Source: Adhaeretor mobilis
GTDB lineage: Bacteria > Planctomycetota > Planctomycetia > Pirellulales > Lacipirellulaceae
Length of the DNA: 64,000 nt
Assembly (NCBI RefSeq): GCF_007741515.1
Contig: NZ_CP036263.1
Coordinates: forward strand, 248,001 to 312,000
Direction: 5' to 3'
Position 1 is the first letter of the stretch, and each line of letters starts with the position of its first letter. Positions 51,014 through 61,300 of this stretch are shown in pieces. Made by a program: the position numbers and the translations under genes. Below the pieces are notes generated by a model. That model worked only from the letters and a program-made list of their open reading frames with translations. It did no database searches and was not told the origin of the DNA.

Positions 51014-52351
51014 CTACGGCAATACCAGATTCTTCAGCTTGTACTCCACCGTTTTCGCTTGAATTGCTGCAGGCGTGCGATACACCCATGTGTAATTCTC
51101 GATTTCGTCTTCAATTTCAAACAAGTACGCGAAGCCCATCTCCTGGTCGTTGCGCATCGTCGTTTCAAAACCTGCATGATCGACCGTCATGCCTTGTTTG
51201 TCCTCCAGGAGCGTGAGATTCTGAAACACCCAATCGCCATGCGAGTCGAGTTCGGCCGTTTTGCTCTTCAAACGCAGTCGCATGTGAACCTCATAGAGCC
51301 CTTCAAGCTTCACGATGTGCTCGAGCCTCACAATCACTCCGCCCGCTTCTTGCTCGCTACCCACATTCTTTTTCAAGTTGTCGAAGCGAAACTCGACTTG
51401 GCGGGCAGGCGCTAGTACTTGGAGCTTGCCGGTGAGCGACTTGATCCGCCGGACATCTCTCGCGGGCAGTTCCAAGGGGAGCATAATCTCGGTCGAATAA
51501 GAGTCAGGCGGCACATCGATATCGAATTCCGCTTCCGGCAGCGCGACTGGCACAGGATTGCCCTGGTCGTCCACCGCCTCGATATCGGCCACGCGTTGCG
51601 TAATCGAAAGCGGCTGCAAACGCGGCTCCCAAGCGACGTGCAACTTCACGTGCAGCCGGTTTTCCTGTGGCGTGACCATGCTGCGCCGGCTGGCGAGTTC
51701 GCTCGCTTCAATGCGGAACGGCCCCGTGTAGCTGCCGCGGCTGAGCCTTGTCGTTGAGCCGGGCTCCAAGTCAACCAGCGCCAGGCCCTCGTCGCCTGAG
51801 AATTCGTACGGCCCGAGCGCCGCTTGATCGAGAATCGAATCCAGAGCCGGCCAGAACTCTTGATCCTTGATATCGAGCGACAGCGTGCGCGGCGTAGCAT
51901 CTTGTCCCACGCGACCGCGATAGTCCACCAAGCGGTTGCCGGTTTGCTTCGCGAGATGCTCCAGCACTTCAGCCAGAGGGATGTTAGGCTCTGAGAGCGA
52001 AAATCGGCTCGCCTGAAACTTCTGTTTGACCGCCTCCTCAACGACGGCCGTCTCCACCTTCGCGAGCCGATCCTTGGTCTTGGCGGAAAGCTCTGCATCC
52101 TGGCTCAGCAAGAGCGCTAAGAATGCCTCCAACTGCTCGGGAGGGTTCAGCGGCGCAATCTCCACGAGCCGCATCTGTGGCTCGACGACTTTCGCGCTGC
52201 TACCCGCGCGAATTTGCTCAACCAATTTGGTGGCCTCTTCCTTCCAGGCGGGCGGCTCATCGGCATATGTCGGCGAGCTCGCAAAACCTACGGCCCCAAG
52301 CAACAGCAGGGCGAAGCTGGTCAAACGGCGGAATGAAAGAGCAACAGTCAT
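51014..52351 (-). CDS. Secreted protein of unknown function with STN-like segment
   Basis: The product of about 445 residues has a signal peptide (MTVALSFRRLTSFALLLLGAVGFA, cleavage near TYA). The segment IPLAEVLEHLAKQTGNRLVDYRG resembles the short secretin/TonB N-terminal (STN) fold. The remainder is probably beta-rich with no recognised family. ATG 52351 gives a proper signal peptide; the frame is open to 52462. Proteins with this layout are found in planctomycetes, but I cannot name a function. Confidence 0.62.
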   Translation of the reverse strand: MTVALSFRRLTSFALLLLGAVGFASSPTYADEPPAWKEEATKLVEQIRAGSSAKVVEPQMRLVEIAPLNPPEQLEAFLALLLSQDAELSAKTKDRLAKVETAVVEEAVKQKFQASRFSLSEPNIPLAEVLEHLAKQTGNRLVDYRGRVGQDATPRTLSLDIKDQEFWPALDSILDQAALGPYEFSGDEGLALVDLEPGSTTRLSRGSYTGPFRIEASELASRRSMVTPQENRLHVKLHVAWEPRLQPLSITQRVADIEAVDDQGNPVPVALPEAEFDIDVPPDSYSTEIMLPLELPARDVRRIKSLTGKLQVLAPARQVEFRFDNLKKNVGSEQEAGGVIVRLEHIVKLEGLYEVHMRLRLKSKTAELDSHGDWVFQNLTLLEDKQGMTVDHAGFETTMRNDQEMGFAYLFEIEDEIENYTWVYRTPAAIQAKTVEYKLKNLVLP

Positions 52352-52519
52352 GGGCGCAACCAGCACAATCGATAGAAAAGTCGGTTTGAGCACCCATTGT
52401 AGCGGCTGAGGCGGCCCTCCGGAGGGTGAAGTCGCGCCGTGAGCTAGACTTTTTTTGAGCATTGATCCTGACTAATAGCTGTAGGGAACCCGAGTGCAGC
52501 TTCAACCGAACCCATCCCC

Positions 52520-53608
52520 ATGAAACCAGCAACACGACTTCCCCTAGCACTGGCAATCCTCTCGGCGGTGGCAACGAATGCCGTGGCCAACGGCCCAGCT
52601 GACTTCATGCTGCGCGCGACGATCGACGGCCAGCGCGTCGAAGGTCAGCCGCTTGCCTGGACCGATTCGCAGATGTTGCTGTTGGGGCGTGACGGGCAGT
52701 TGCACGACTTTCATCCGAAAGAAGCCAAAGACGCAAAGAAAATTGCGAAGGGCTTTGTTGCCTACTCCCCCGCACAACTCAAGGGCCGGTTGCAGCAGGA
52801 GTTCGACCGCTCCTATGCCGTAACCACCACACAACACTTTGTCGTGGTCCATCCACGCGGTGAGTGGTCTGCGTGGGCGAATCGTTTGGAATCGCTCTAC
52901 CGCTCGTTCACGCATTACATGAGCGTGCGTGGCTTTCCGATCAAACGCCCCAAGATGCCCTTGGTGGCAGTGGTGTTTCGCAACCAGGCGGACTACTACC
53001 GATACGCCGCAGCCGACGGCACGCCGCTTGCGCCAGGCACGTTGGGGCATTACTCGCCGCAGAGTAATCGCGTGTTCCTGTTCGATATTTCCGGCGGTAG
53101 TGGCGACGCCGACTGGCTGGCCAATGCAGAAACCATTATCCACGAAGCGACCCACCAAACTGCTTATAACACGGGCGTTCATCAGCGTTTTTCCGAGCAA
53201 CCCCGTTGGTTGGTCGAGGGCCTCGCCATGATGTTCGAAGCCCCCGGCGTGTGGGGAGCGAGTTCTATCAAAGGTATTGAAACTCGACTGAATCAGGGCC
53301 GCCTACAGGATTTCCGCAACTCCATCGCAGGCAGCACGTCCGATTGGATCATGCGTACCGTAGCCAGTGACAACGAATTCTCCCGTTCGCCCGGCGCTTC
53401 GTACGCTGCTGCGTGGACACTCTCATTTTACTTATGCGAAACTCGCCCCGAGGAATATTCCCGCTACTTGGATCGCGTGTCTCGTCGCGAGCAGTTCACT
53501 ACTTACGGCAGCAAACAACGCGTCGCCGACTTCGCGGCAGAGTTCGGCAACGACTTCACACTACTGGATGCCCAAGTGCAGCGATTTGTGAGTGAACTGC
53601 CCAGGTAG
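52520..53608 (+). CDS. DUF1570-type secreted putative zinc metallopeptidase
   Basis: The 362-residue protein has an N-terminal signal peptide (KPATRLPLALAILSAVATNAVA) and a zinc-peptidase motif HEATH (H208, E209, H212). A downstream Glu in RWLVEGLAMMFE (E233) could be the third metal ligand, as in gluzincins. This pattern matches DUF1570 proteins common in planctomycetes. It is probably periplasmic or surface-located. Protease activity has been inferred for the family from the motif, not shown here. It diverges from the STN-like gene at 52351. Confidence 0.78.
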   Translation: MKPATRLPLALAILSAVATNAVANGPADFMLRATIDGQRVEGQPLAWTDSQMLLLGRDGQLHDFHPKEAKDAKKIAKGFVAYSPAQLKGRLQQEFDRSYAVTTTQHFVVVHPRGEWSAWANRLESLYRSFTHYMSVRGFPIKRPKMPLVAVVFRNQADYYRYAAADGTPLAPGTLGHYSPQSNRVFLFDISGGSGDADWLANAETIIHEATHQTAYNTGVHQRFSEQPRWLVEGLAMMFEAPGVWGASSIKGIETRLNQGRLQDFRNSIAGSTSDWIMRTVASDNEFSRSPGASYAAAWTLSFYLCETRPEEYSRYLDRVSRREQFTTYGSKQRVADFAAEFGNDFTLLDAQVQRFVSELPR

Positions 53609-53614
53609 GGTCCG

Positions 53615-54136
53615 CTAAAGCAAGGCTAGAAACTCATCAGCTTCTCGCGGTCGCTGGAACTCAACGACTTTCAAGGACTCTTGGGCGCGCTCTGCGAACA
53701 ACCTCGCATACTTGCGGCGATATTTGGGGTGCGTCTTCCAGGCCCAAAGCAGCACGGAGTCGCCACTGGCAAAAGTGCGTCGGAATGTCTCCCTGTTGCC
53801 TGGGGTGATGCACTGCCCCGAAAACGACCTCCAAAGGGATCGCTTCGCGAGCCGATAAATCACCTTCGCTCGGCTATAGTTTAGCCAGATGGCTGTGTCG
53901 GCACGAGGCAGGGTGATGTCCTGAGTCGAAGTATAGTTGCCATCGATTACCCAACGAGGTTGATCTGCTGCTTGCTGAACGCTCTCACGGAACTCCTCGG
54001 CGGGGGTCTCTACCCAGCCAGGATTCCAGAAGAGTTCATCCAGGGCGACGTAGGGAATCGATAGTTCTTGCGAGAGCTTCTTCGAAAAGGTACTCTTGCC
54101 GCTCCCGCTGGTTCCTACGACGACGATGCGTTTCAT
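53615..54136 (-). CDS. P-loop nucleotide kinase-like ATPase (adenylate kinase / FlaR-like)
   Basis: The 173-residue protein has a Walker A motif GTSGSGKST at residues 8-16 followed by a helix. It also has ALDELFWNPGW and WVIDGNYTS, which match topology-modulation/FlaR-like AAA proteins annotated as small P-loop kinases. The substrate is unknown. It lies 4 bp before the end of the gene at 54141 on the same strand, so the two may be co-transcribed with the 54141 gene first. Confidence 0.8.
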   Translation of the reverse strand: MKRIVVVGTSGSGKSTFSKKLSQELSIPYVALDELFWNPGWVETPAEEFRESVQQAADQPRWVIDGNYTSTQDITLPRADTAIWLNYSRAKVIYRLAKRSLWRSFSGQCITPGNRETFRRTFASGDSVLLWAWKTHPKYRRKYARLFAERAQESLKVVEFQRPREADEFLALL

Positions 54137-54140
54137 GGGG

Positions 54141-54941
54141 CTATTGCTCTACGGGCGGCTTGGGTCTTCGAGCAAGTATTAGGCGAAAGTACTCCTCTTG
54201 GTGAATGAGGTGGTATCGCTGCGTTGTGTTTTTGCCGGTGTCTCGATAACGGCAAGTCCATTGCAGCGTGATGGAGTTTGGTTTCTTGAAGAGTTGGCAG
54301 GGAATCGCTTTCCCCGGTTCGTTTGGGTCGTAGATAAAGAGCTTTCCTTGTTTATCTTTCCCTACGAGGAAAGCATGGTAGGTCCTATTGGAAGTTCCGT
54401 CTGGGAACCGCCTCCAACCTGCTCCTGAGAAGACGGCGAGGTGATCTGAATCGGCAGCTAGGATGCGTAGCAACTCTGCTTGGGTAGCAATCCCCCTGTC
54501 CTGCGCAGTTAGAAGTCGCTCTTTGCCTGGCTCTGTTTGCATCAATCGGAAGTAGTCTCGCTTGTAGAGATCGGCCACAAGGGAACTCAGTTGCGCGAGT
54601 GACTCCTTGGAGTTCGTTGGAGATTGCTTCCCGTTGACGATGAGCTCTCGTGGGTACGTCACAGCTTTTCCGGTAGCAATATGATCGTAGATGGTCTTGG
54701 CAAGTCGCTCAGCAGGAATGACGTCTTGTTCTAGGTTCTCAGTTCTGCCGAGTAGTGCCTCCGTTACGGCTGCGATCCCGACACAACGTTTGTCGCTGTT
54801 GGTCGGCAGATTCGATAGGATGATCTGTCGCTGGGCTACTGTGAGTTTCGAGACGGCAGCTGCTTGAGCGTTTGATGCAACTTCCTGCGCATGAGCTGGG
54901 TTGCAGATGACCAGAACGACGGTGAGAAGAAAGGTTCGCAA
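54141..54941 (-). CDS. Secreted hypothetical protein with a possible C39/papain-like cysteine peptidase fold
   Basis: The 266-residue protein has a signal peptide (MRTFLLTVVLVICNPAHA). Candidate catalytic residues follow the C39-like order: Cys53 in KRCVGIAAVTEAL, His189 in TYHAFLVGKD and Asp205 in FIYDPNEP. This order and spacing is suggestive only; I recognise no named family. It is probably periplasmic and shares a strand with the P-loop gene 4 bp downstream. Confidence 0.6.
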   Translation of the reverse strand: MRTFLLTVVLVICNPAHAQEVASNAQAAAVSKLTVAQRQIILSNLPTNSDKRCVGIAAVTEALLGRTENLEQDVIPAERLAKTIYDHIATGKAVTYPRELIVNGKQSPTNSKESLAQLSSLVADLYKRDYFRLMQTEPGKERLLTAQDRGIATQAELLRILAADSDHLAVFSGAGWRRFPDGTSNRTYHAFLVGKDKQGKLFIYDPNEPGKAIPCQLFKKPNSITLQWTCRYRDTGKNTTQRYHLIHQEEYFRLILARRPKPPVEQ

Positions 54942-55042
54942 TCCAAGGATCTCGATCGGTTTTCCTGAGGAACGGTCAAAGCCGCCAAATTGGCCGAAGG
55001 ACTACCTCATCGTAGCCTTGGGCAATGCCCTAGTAAGATGGG

Positions 55043-55882
55043 CTACAACGGTGCCGGCACATCCCGCTTGCAAAATACCAACGTCGCCAGTGCCATAGCC
55101 GCTAGGCCAATTCCCACGAGCACCAAGTTGTACTGCCAAAACATCGGCACGTACTTGTCTGGATTATCGACGATGCCGACAGTCAGCAGTGTCGGCTCGT
55201 ACGCCGACAGGAACGACCACTTCTTCAGCCACTCGAACTGGGGCGAGAGCAGGCCTACGATTTTGAAGGCGATTTGCAAAAAGTAAAAGCCGACCATGAT
55301 CGCCACTGCACGCCCACGCGAACCGACTGCTGCGGAAAGCAACGTCGCTGCACCCAATAGAAAGATGCCGATGCCTACCAGATTGATCGTCGCCGGCCAA
55401 TAGACGGTCCATTCCGGCGGAACATCAAACTTAGAGGTGGCAATGCCGATGGCCGTGCTTAGCCAAGCGACGACTCCCAGCAGCACGACGCCGACAAGGG
55501 AAACCGCTAAGTGAGACGCCACCAGTGTGAACCGGCTCAACGGTTGCGCGAGCAGCATCTCCATCGTGCCGTTGCCGACTCGACCAGCGATACAGTCCGA
55601 ACCGCGTGCCACCGCCCACAAGGCCAAAGCCAACACCACGGGCAGTTCTTCATATCCAAACGCCACGCGACCCAGTGGCGAGGCGAGCGTGTCAACCGAT
55701 ACTGGCAGCAGCATGAGGGCGAAATCAGGGATGTCGCCGCTCTTGAGCATGTTCACAACCGAAGAAAAGTTAATCTGCGAAGCAATCCAAACCCGCAACC
55801 AAATGAAGGCGAACAACATCGCACCGCAACCTACGAGCAACAAGCGGCTAGCAGCAAACGAGCGTTGGAAGAGGGCGAGCAT
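55043..55882 (-). CDS. ABC-2 type transporter permease
   Basis: The product of about 279 residues has about six membrane segments (for example LLLVGCGAMLFAFIWLRVW near the N-terminus and VLLGVVAWLSTAIGIATS). It has the ABC-2 permease segment RGSDCIAGRVGNGTMEMLLAQPLSRFTLVASHL. The family forms the membrane channel of exporters and needs an ATPase subunit, which is not beside it here. ATG 55882 is preferred; the longer frame to 55993 reads through a dispersed repeat. It is the only transporter gene in the window. Confidence 0.8.
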   Translation of the reverse strand: MLALFQRSFAASRLLLVGCGAMLFAFIWLRVWIASQINFSSVVNMLKSGDIPDFALMLLPVSVDTLASPLGRVAFGYEELPVVLALALWAVARGSDCIAGRVGNGTMEMLLAQPLSRFTLVASHLAVSLVGVVLLGVVAWLSTAIGIATSKFDVPPEWTVYWPATINLVGIGIFLLGAATLLSAAVGSRGRAVAIMVGFYFLQIAFKIVGLLSPQFEWLKKWSFLSAYEPTLLTVGIVDNPDKYVPMFWQYNLVLVGIGLAAMALATLVFCKRDVPAPL

Positions 55883-56218
55883 AGGTGTGGAGTCGGCAGG
55901 GGGCAGTCGGCGGAGGGCAGTCTCATTGGCGTCATTTCGTGCCTGCGCATAACGCACGAACGACTTCAGCATAGCAATAGCTGTTGCTCGCAATTCAGAC
56001 TGCTATCCTACCAAGAATTATTACGAAGCTGGTCGCCGAATTGCCGCTAGTGTCCATCCCGTAAGCTGTCCTACCGACCGAAATGCCATGTCGCGAGGAA
56101 GGCTCACACAACGAGCCAGGGCTATTTCCCGTTTGCCAATCAAACCGAGACCGCATAGAAAGTGGTATCGCTGGAGGAAGACAAGTCTCTTTACTGCTAG
56201 GCAGTCCTGGCTGAATTC
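55883..56218. other. Intergenic region with a dispersed GCAGTCGGCGG repeat
   Basis: About 335 bp between the divergent permease and TIGR03790 genes. The stretch at 55889-55919 has repeated GGCAGTCGGC-type units, and the 13-mer at 55901-55913 matches one at 45893-45905. No gene is supported. Confidence 0.5.
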
Positions 56219-58015
56219 ATGGTGGATAGAACAATCGGCATACATAGTACCTGTCCTCCCAACCGGCGAAACTTGGCGGCTTTCACCCTAGGCGTATTCT
56301 TCTTCGTCGTTGCTCTCCTAGGCAAAGCGAACGCGGGTGGGGGGCCGGAGGGCGTGTTTTTGGTGGTGAACTCTAAGAGCAACGACTCGATCACCGTTGC
56401 CAATCACTACATTTCATTGCGAGATATTCCCGCCAACAATGTGTTCTACTTGCCCTGGAATCCGCGCAGCAAAATCACTTCTCCAAAAAGGTTTCGCACG
56501 GAAATCTTGCAACCAATTATCGAGGAAATAAATGCTCGTCACCTGGGGGGGCAGATTGATCAGATCGTCTATAGCGTCCATTTCCCCTTTGCGGTTGACT
56601 ATCGTGCCGAACTAAAAGCTAAGGAGATCAAAACTCCAAGCTCGTTACGTGCGTGGACATCGCTCACGGGTGCGACTTACTTGTATCAATTCACGCTGGG
56701 CGAACACATCGAGCTATTTGGCTTGAACACCAATTTTTATTGTCCTCCGTTGGAGACCAGCCTAAAGCGCTCACGCGCTTTCAACGGCCAGTCGCATTGG
56801 AAACAGGGTGGCATCTCCGATCCTAAGGAAGGGATGCAGTATCTGCTATCAACAGCTCTGGGCGTTACATACGGCGATGGTAACACCGTAGACGAAATTG
56901 TCTCGTATTTAAAACGCGCCAAGCAATCAGACTACACCCGCCCGCAGGCCAGCGTTTGCTACATGACCAACGGCGATATTCGCTCCAGAGTCCGTTCGCG
57001 CACATTCGAGTCAGCCGTCGCAGAGCTGAGGAAGTTAGGCGTCGAAGCAAGCATCATCAAGGGGAAAGTGCCCAGTGGTAAGCAGAACGTGATTGGCCTG
57101 ACGTTGGGTACGCCGAAGCCTATTCTGACGGGAAGCGTGGGGCTGGCTCCCGGTGCTTTGGTGGACAATCTCACAAGTTTTGGAGGCGCTTTCCATTTGT
57201 CTACCAAGAAACGTGGACAAACTTTGCTGACTCATTATTTGCGCAATGGGGCAGCAGGTGCCTCAGGCACGGTCATCGAACCAACGGCCAACCCCAATAA
57301 ATTCCCCAATGCTGCGTTGCACGTACACTATGCGCGGGGCTGCTCCCTGGCTGAGTCCTTCTATCAATCCATTAGTGGTCCTTTTCAACTGATCGTCGTG
57401 GGCGATCCGCTATGCCAACCGTGGGCGAAGCCCAAGACGCTCGCGATGAAAGAAAAGCTCCCGCGAGTCGTCTCAGGAAAAGTCCGATTGCTCCCAGAGG
57501 TGATTCCTGCTTCCTTGGACGCACGAAACAGCGCGAAGGAGAACGGCACGGGCTCCAACGCAGGAGCGAACCCGATGCTCGGATACGAGATTTATCTCGA
57601 TGGCGATCGGCTTGGAGCTATTCCTCCAGGGGAAGAATTCGACTGGGACACTACGCAGGCTGCAGACGGGTATCATCGATTAGTGGTCGTGGGCGTGGAA
57701 AAATCCGACGTTCTTACCCAGAGTCGCTGGTCGAAGGATTTGCTCGTAAGCAATGCACGCGAGGCCATCGAACTACACTTGCCCGGAGGCGACCAATACC
57801 GATCTGAGGAGGAGTTGGAATTGAAGATCGAATCCACCCTCCAGGAAGTTGCCATCGTTACCCACAATGGCCAGGAACTTGGGCGGCTTCCCAACGGCAC
57901 TGGCAGGCTGAGGGTGCCAGCAGAGAAACTGGGGAAAGGCCCTGTCACCTTACAGGTGCATACCGAAGGGAATCCAGGCGTCAGATCACGGCCCGTCCTG
58001 CTTGAAATTCATTAG
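56219..58015 (+). CDS. TIGR03790-family secreted protein (second copy)
   Basis: The 598-residue protein has an N-terminal hydrophobic signal (LAAFTLGVFFFVVALLGKANA). It then has the TIGR03790 start VFLVVNSKSNDSITVANHYISLRDIPANNVFYL and QIDQIVYSVHFPFAVDY. Later it has GDPLCQP, equivalent to the GDPLYRP end of the copy at 32527. It lacks the coiled-coil insert of the first copy but adds a C-terminal Ig-like region (about residues 450-598). It lies 349 bp upstream of the giant TPR gene. The family is linked to exosortase systems, but its function is unknown. Confidence 0.8.
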   Translation: MVDRTIGIHSTCPPNRRNLAAFTLGVFFFVVALLGKANAGGGPEGVFLVVNSKSNDSITVANHYISLRDIPANNVFYLPWNPRSKITSPKRFRTEILQPIIEEINARHLGGQIDQIVYSVHFPFAVDYRAELKAKEIKTPSSLRAWTSLTGATYLYQFTLGEHIELFGLNTNFYCPPLETSLKRSRAFNGQSHWKQGGISDPKEGMQYLLSTALGVTYGDGNTVDEIVSYLKRAKQSDYTRPQASVCYMTNGDIRSRVRSRTFESAVAELRKLGVEASIIKGKVPSGKQNVIGLTLGTPKPILTGSVGLAPGALVDNLTSFGGAFHLSTKKRGQTLLTHYLRNGAAGASGTVIEPTANPNKFPNAALHVHYARGCSLAESFYQSISGPFQLIVVGDPLCQPWAKPKTLAMKEKLPRVVSGKVRLLPEVIPASLDARNSAKENGTGSNAGANPMLGYEIYLDGDRLGAIPPGEEFDWDTTQAADGYHRLVVVGVEKSDVLTQSRWSKDLLVSNAREAIELHLPGGDQYRSEEELELKIESTLQEVAIVTHNGQELGRLPNGTGRLRVPAEKLGKGPVTLQVHTEGNPGVRSRPVLLEIH

Positions 58016-58364
58016 CCGCCCGGCGTCAGTTCGCCAGAATCACTAAGTTTCCTAATTGGTACCTTTGACTGAGCCTTGCTGGCTCGTTGACATGCCGCAG
58101 GTCACGGATACCATGACAGTTACGGCGATTGGTACCGGAGCTCAGGAAAGCCACCCAACGGTGACTCCACTTGCAAGCAGAGAGCAGCTGGCGCTTGTGT
58201 TGCGGCCTCTTTCCCCTGGTCCCACAAGTACGCTTTGCGATGCATTCAGTTCCTAAAGGGCTGGTCCTAAAGGGCTGTGCTCTTACTGGGCTGGGCTAGG
58301 TATAGAAACTTCGGTTGCCCCGGCAGGCTCATTCACAACAACTCAGATTTGCGGAATCGATTCG
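58016..58364. other. Spacer with a short tandem repeat
   Basis: About 350 bp without a supported gene between the TIGR03790 and TPR genes. It contains a 14-bp tandem duplication (TCCTAAAGGGCTGG at 58251-58264 and TCCTAAAGGGCTG from 58265). No clear terminator was seen, so the two genes may share a transcript. Confidence 0.5.
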
Positions 58365-61300
58365 ATGCAACGCTACCGAGTCAACTACATCCTGCTGGCT
58401 AGTCTGGTCGGCGGATTCTTGGTCTTTTCTGGCGCTTCCTACGCTTTTTGGAACTATCAGGTCAATCGGAATGCCACCGACTTGCTGGATCTTGCGGATC
58501 GCTACGAGGAAGAAGGCAAGCAAGCGGATGCTCTGAAAAATCTCGACCAGTACTTGCGCTTGCGTCGCGACGACGATGAAGTTCGCATTCGCATGGCCAA
58601 TCTGGCTCAAGAGATCTCCGCTCAAGACCAAGCGAGCATCGATGATTATCGCAAGGCGTACGCTGTACTTGAAGACGCCCTCCGCCGAACCGACGACCCG
58701 GGCATCCGGCGGAAATTTGCCGACATACAATTGAAGTTCGGCCGACCGATTGATGCCTTGAAGACGCTCGAACCTCTGATCGAGTTGGAGCCGAATAATA
58801 CGGAGTTGCAAGCCCTCAAAACGCTCTGCCTCTTTCAAGCAAAAAAATTCAAGCCCATGCTGAAGCAGGGGTATGCAATGATCGGCTACAACCCGATCAG
58901 CGAAGAGTTTGATCTCGAGAAAGCCACCGCGCCTGGGGAGCTGGAGACGTACGATTTGCTCTCCCGCTATCTCTCTACAATCGGGGAAAACGAGGAGCTC
59001 AATAGTCGGATCATCGAGCAAATGGTGATCGCCAATCCGGATACCTTCAAATCGCACCTGATGAACTACAAGGTGGTTTCTCGACGACTTCAGAACGAGA
59101 AGGCTCGTACGGAACGGGAGACGACCACCTATGAACAGGCGGTAGTGAAATCCCCCACCCCCAGCCGCAAGGAAGCAGCGCGAAAGGAATTGGAGGCTAA
59201 GGAAGCGGAATTCAAGGCTCAACTGGAAGAGATCGAAGCGGAGGCTGAAGCTTCTCTGGCCAAGGCGTATGAGTTGGGCCCCGAGGAAGAGCAAGTCCTC
59301 TTGGCTATGGGCAATGAAGAACGTACGGAAGAGCGGTTCGATGAGGCATTGAAATTCTACCGCGAGGGCGCCGAGAAGTTTCCCGAGAATGCAGCGTTCC
59401 CGCTGGCGATCTCGCAGACCCAATTGGCCAACGAAGATCCCGAAGCGGCAAGAGCCACGCTCGCTGCTGCGGTTAAAGAATTCGGAGTCGAGCGCGGCTA
59501 TCCGCTTGCCAAGTCCTACATGGAGTTACTCCTCCAAGACAAAGACGAACAGGCAATTGACCGACAGATCAGCGCGTTTGAGAAAGGTAAGCATCCGATA
59601 TTCGAGGAGGTTGCCGACTTCTACCGAGCTCGCCAAGCTCAGATGAATCGAGACTTTAAAAAAGCGATACAGATTTATCGACGCGTGCGACCCAAGCTCA
59701 CTGGCGATCGAGGCTTGCAATTGCAGGCAGGTGTTTACCAGGCGGCTTGCCATGCCGCGCTGGAAGAAGGCGATTTGGCGTTGGATATCTACCGCTCGCT
59801 CGCACAGACCTTTCCAGGAAACGCACTCGTCGAGAAGCAACTGAAAGCAATTGAGCGGAGTCAAGGCAGCGAGGGTAGTGACTCTCCCGAGAGAGAACTG
59901 CAGCGCATGATTGATGTCCAGCTCGCGCGCGAGGAATCTGAGCAAGACTGGAATCCCATCCAGCTCTACATCGATGGGCTCGTCGACCGTAAGCTCACGA
60001 CCGAGGCTCGCAAGCATCTGTACGAAGCGCAGGTGGCCGTTGCCCGCGGGTTGTGGGACGAGGCGCAAGATCGCATTCGCGAAGGCTACGCGAAAGATAG
60101 CGAAGACATCAACATTCATTATTCGGTAGCAAGGCTCTTGAATGTGATGCCCAACAAGGGCCCTGCCGTTGCGATGAAGTCGCTCGACAAGACCGTCAAA
60201 AAGTTTGGCGATTCGGCCTACAGTCGAATCATGCTTGCCGATTTGCTCGCTTCCTTGTACCGGAAGACCGGCGACGAGGAGGTCGCCGACCAGATTCGCA
60301 CGGTCGCGGAGGATATGGGCGATTGGACTATCGACCAAAAGGCCAACGTGTGGAATGCTGTTGGGTCGCAGTATCGAAGGCTCAAGAAGTACGACGAAGC
60401 GTGGCAGGCAACCCTCCAAGCGACCAAACTCACGCCGAACTCGGTCAAACTGTACGATGCTCTGTTCGATATCGGCTACCAAGAGCGCAACGACGCACGC
60501 ATGGAGGAAGCCCAAGAGCTGCTTCTTAAGTACCTTGGCGACAAGAACGATCCGGCTTATTTAGCACTTGGGGCGAAGCGTATTCTCATCGGCGTTACTT
60601 CTGGGGCACTGGCTCGTGAAGAACTTACGAAAGCCGAAGCCATGGTCGATCGAGCGCTCAAGGCTCGGCCCAGTTGGTCGGAGTTGAATATTTTGAAAGG
60701 TCAGCTCGCCTTGCAAGGGGCCAGCAGTTCGCAGGATCTTTCCCTGGCAGTCGAGAGTTTTCGCCAAGCCATCAAGAACTCACGCGCCACCCCTAATGTG
60801 GTTGCGATCCTTGTGCAGCTACTTGCTCGACAGGGTAATTATGCTGAAGCCTACCAGCAGATGCAGGCCATCCCGCACTCGGTTCGTAGTCAGTATCTTG
60901 GCCAAGTGGAAGCCGATGTGCTAAGCAATAATGGCGATTCCGCGGGAGCCTACAAGTCGGCAGAGACGCTCGCGAAAGCAGCACCCGATAACGGTAACGT
61001 GCAAGCGTGGTTTGCTGAAATCGCTCGTAATGCCGACAAGCTGGACGATGCGTTGGAAGCTGCCAATCGAACCGTTGAAATTCTACCCGACTCCTTCGGT
61101 GCCTGGACCACGCTTGTCAATGTGCTGATTTCGCGTAAAGAATTCGACGAAGTAGAGAGCACACTGCGGAAGGCCCAACTCGCGCTCGACGCAAGTTACA
61201 TCCCAACGCTAACGGCCTACTACTACAAACGCAGTGGCAAATGGCAGCGTGCCGAGAATATCTATCTCACAATCTGGGGTGAGGAGGATTCCGATGGATC

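Noticed and set aside
55883-55993. N-terminal extension of the ABC-2 permease
   Set aside because: The added codons run through a dispersed GGCAGTCGGC repeat and do not look like a permease start.
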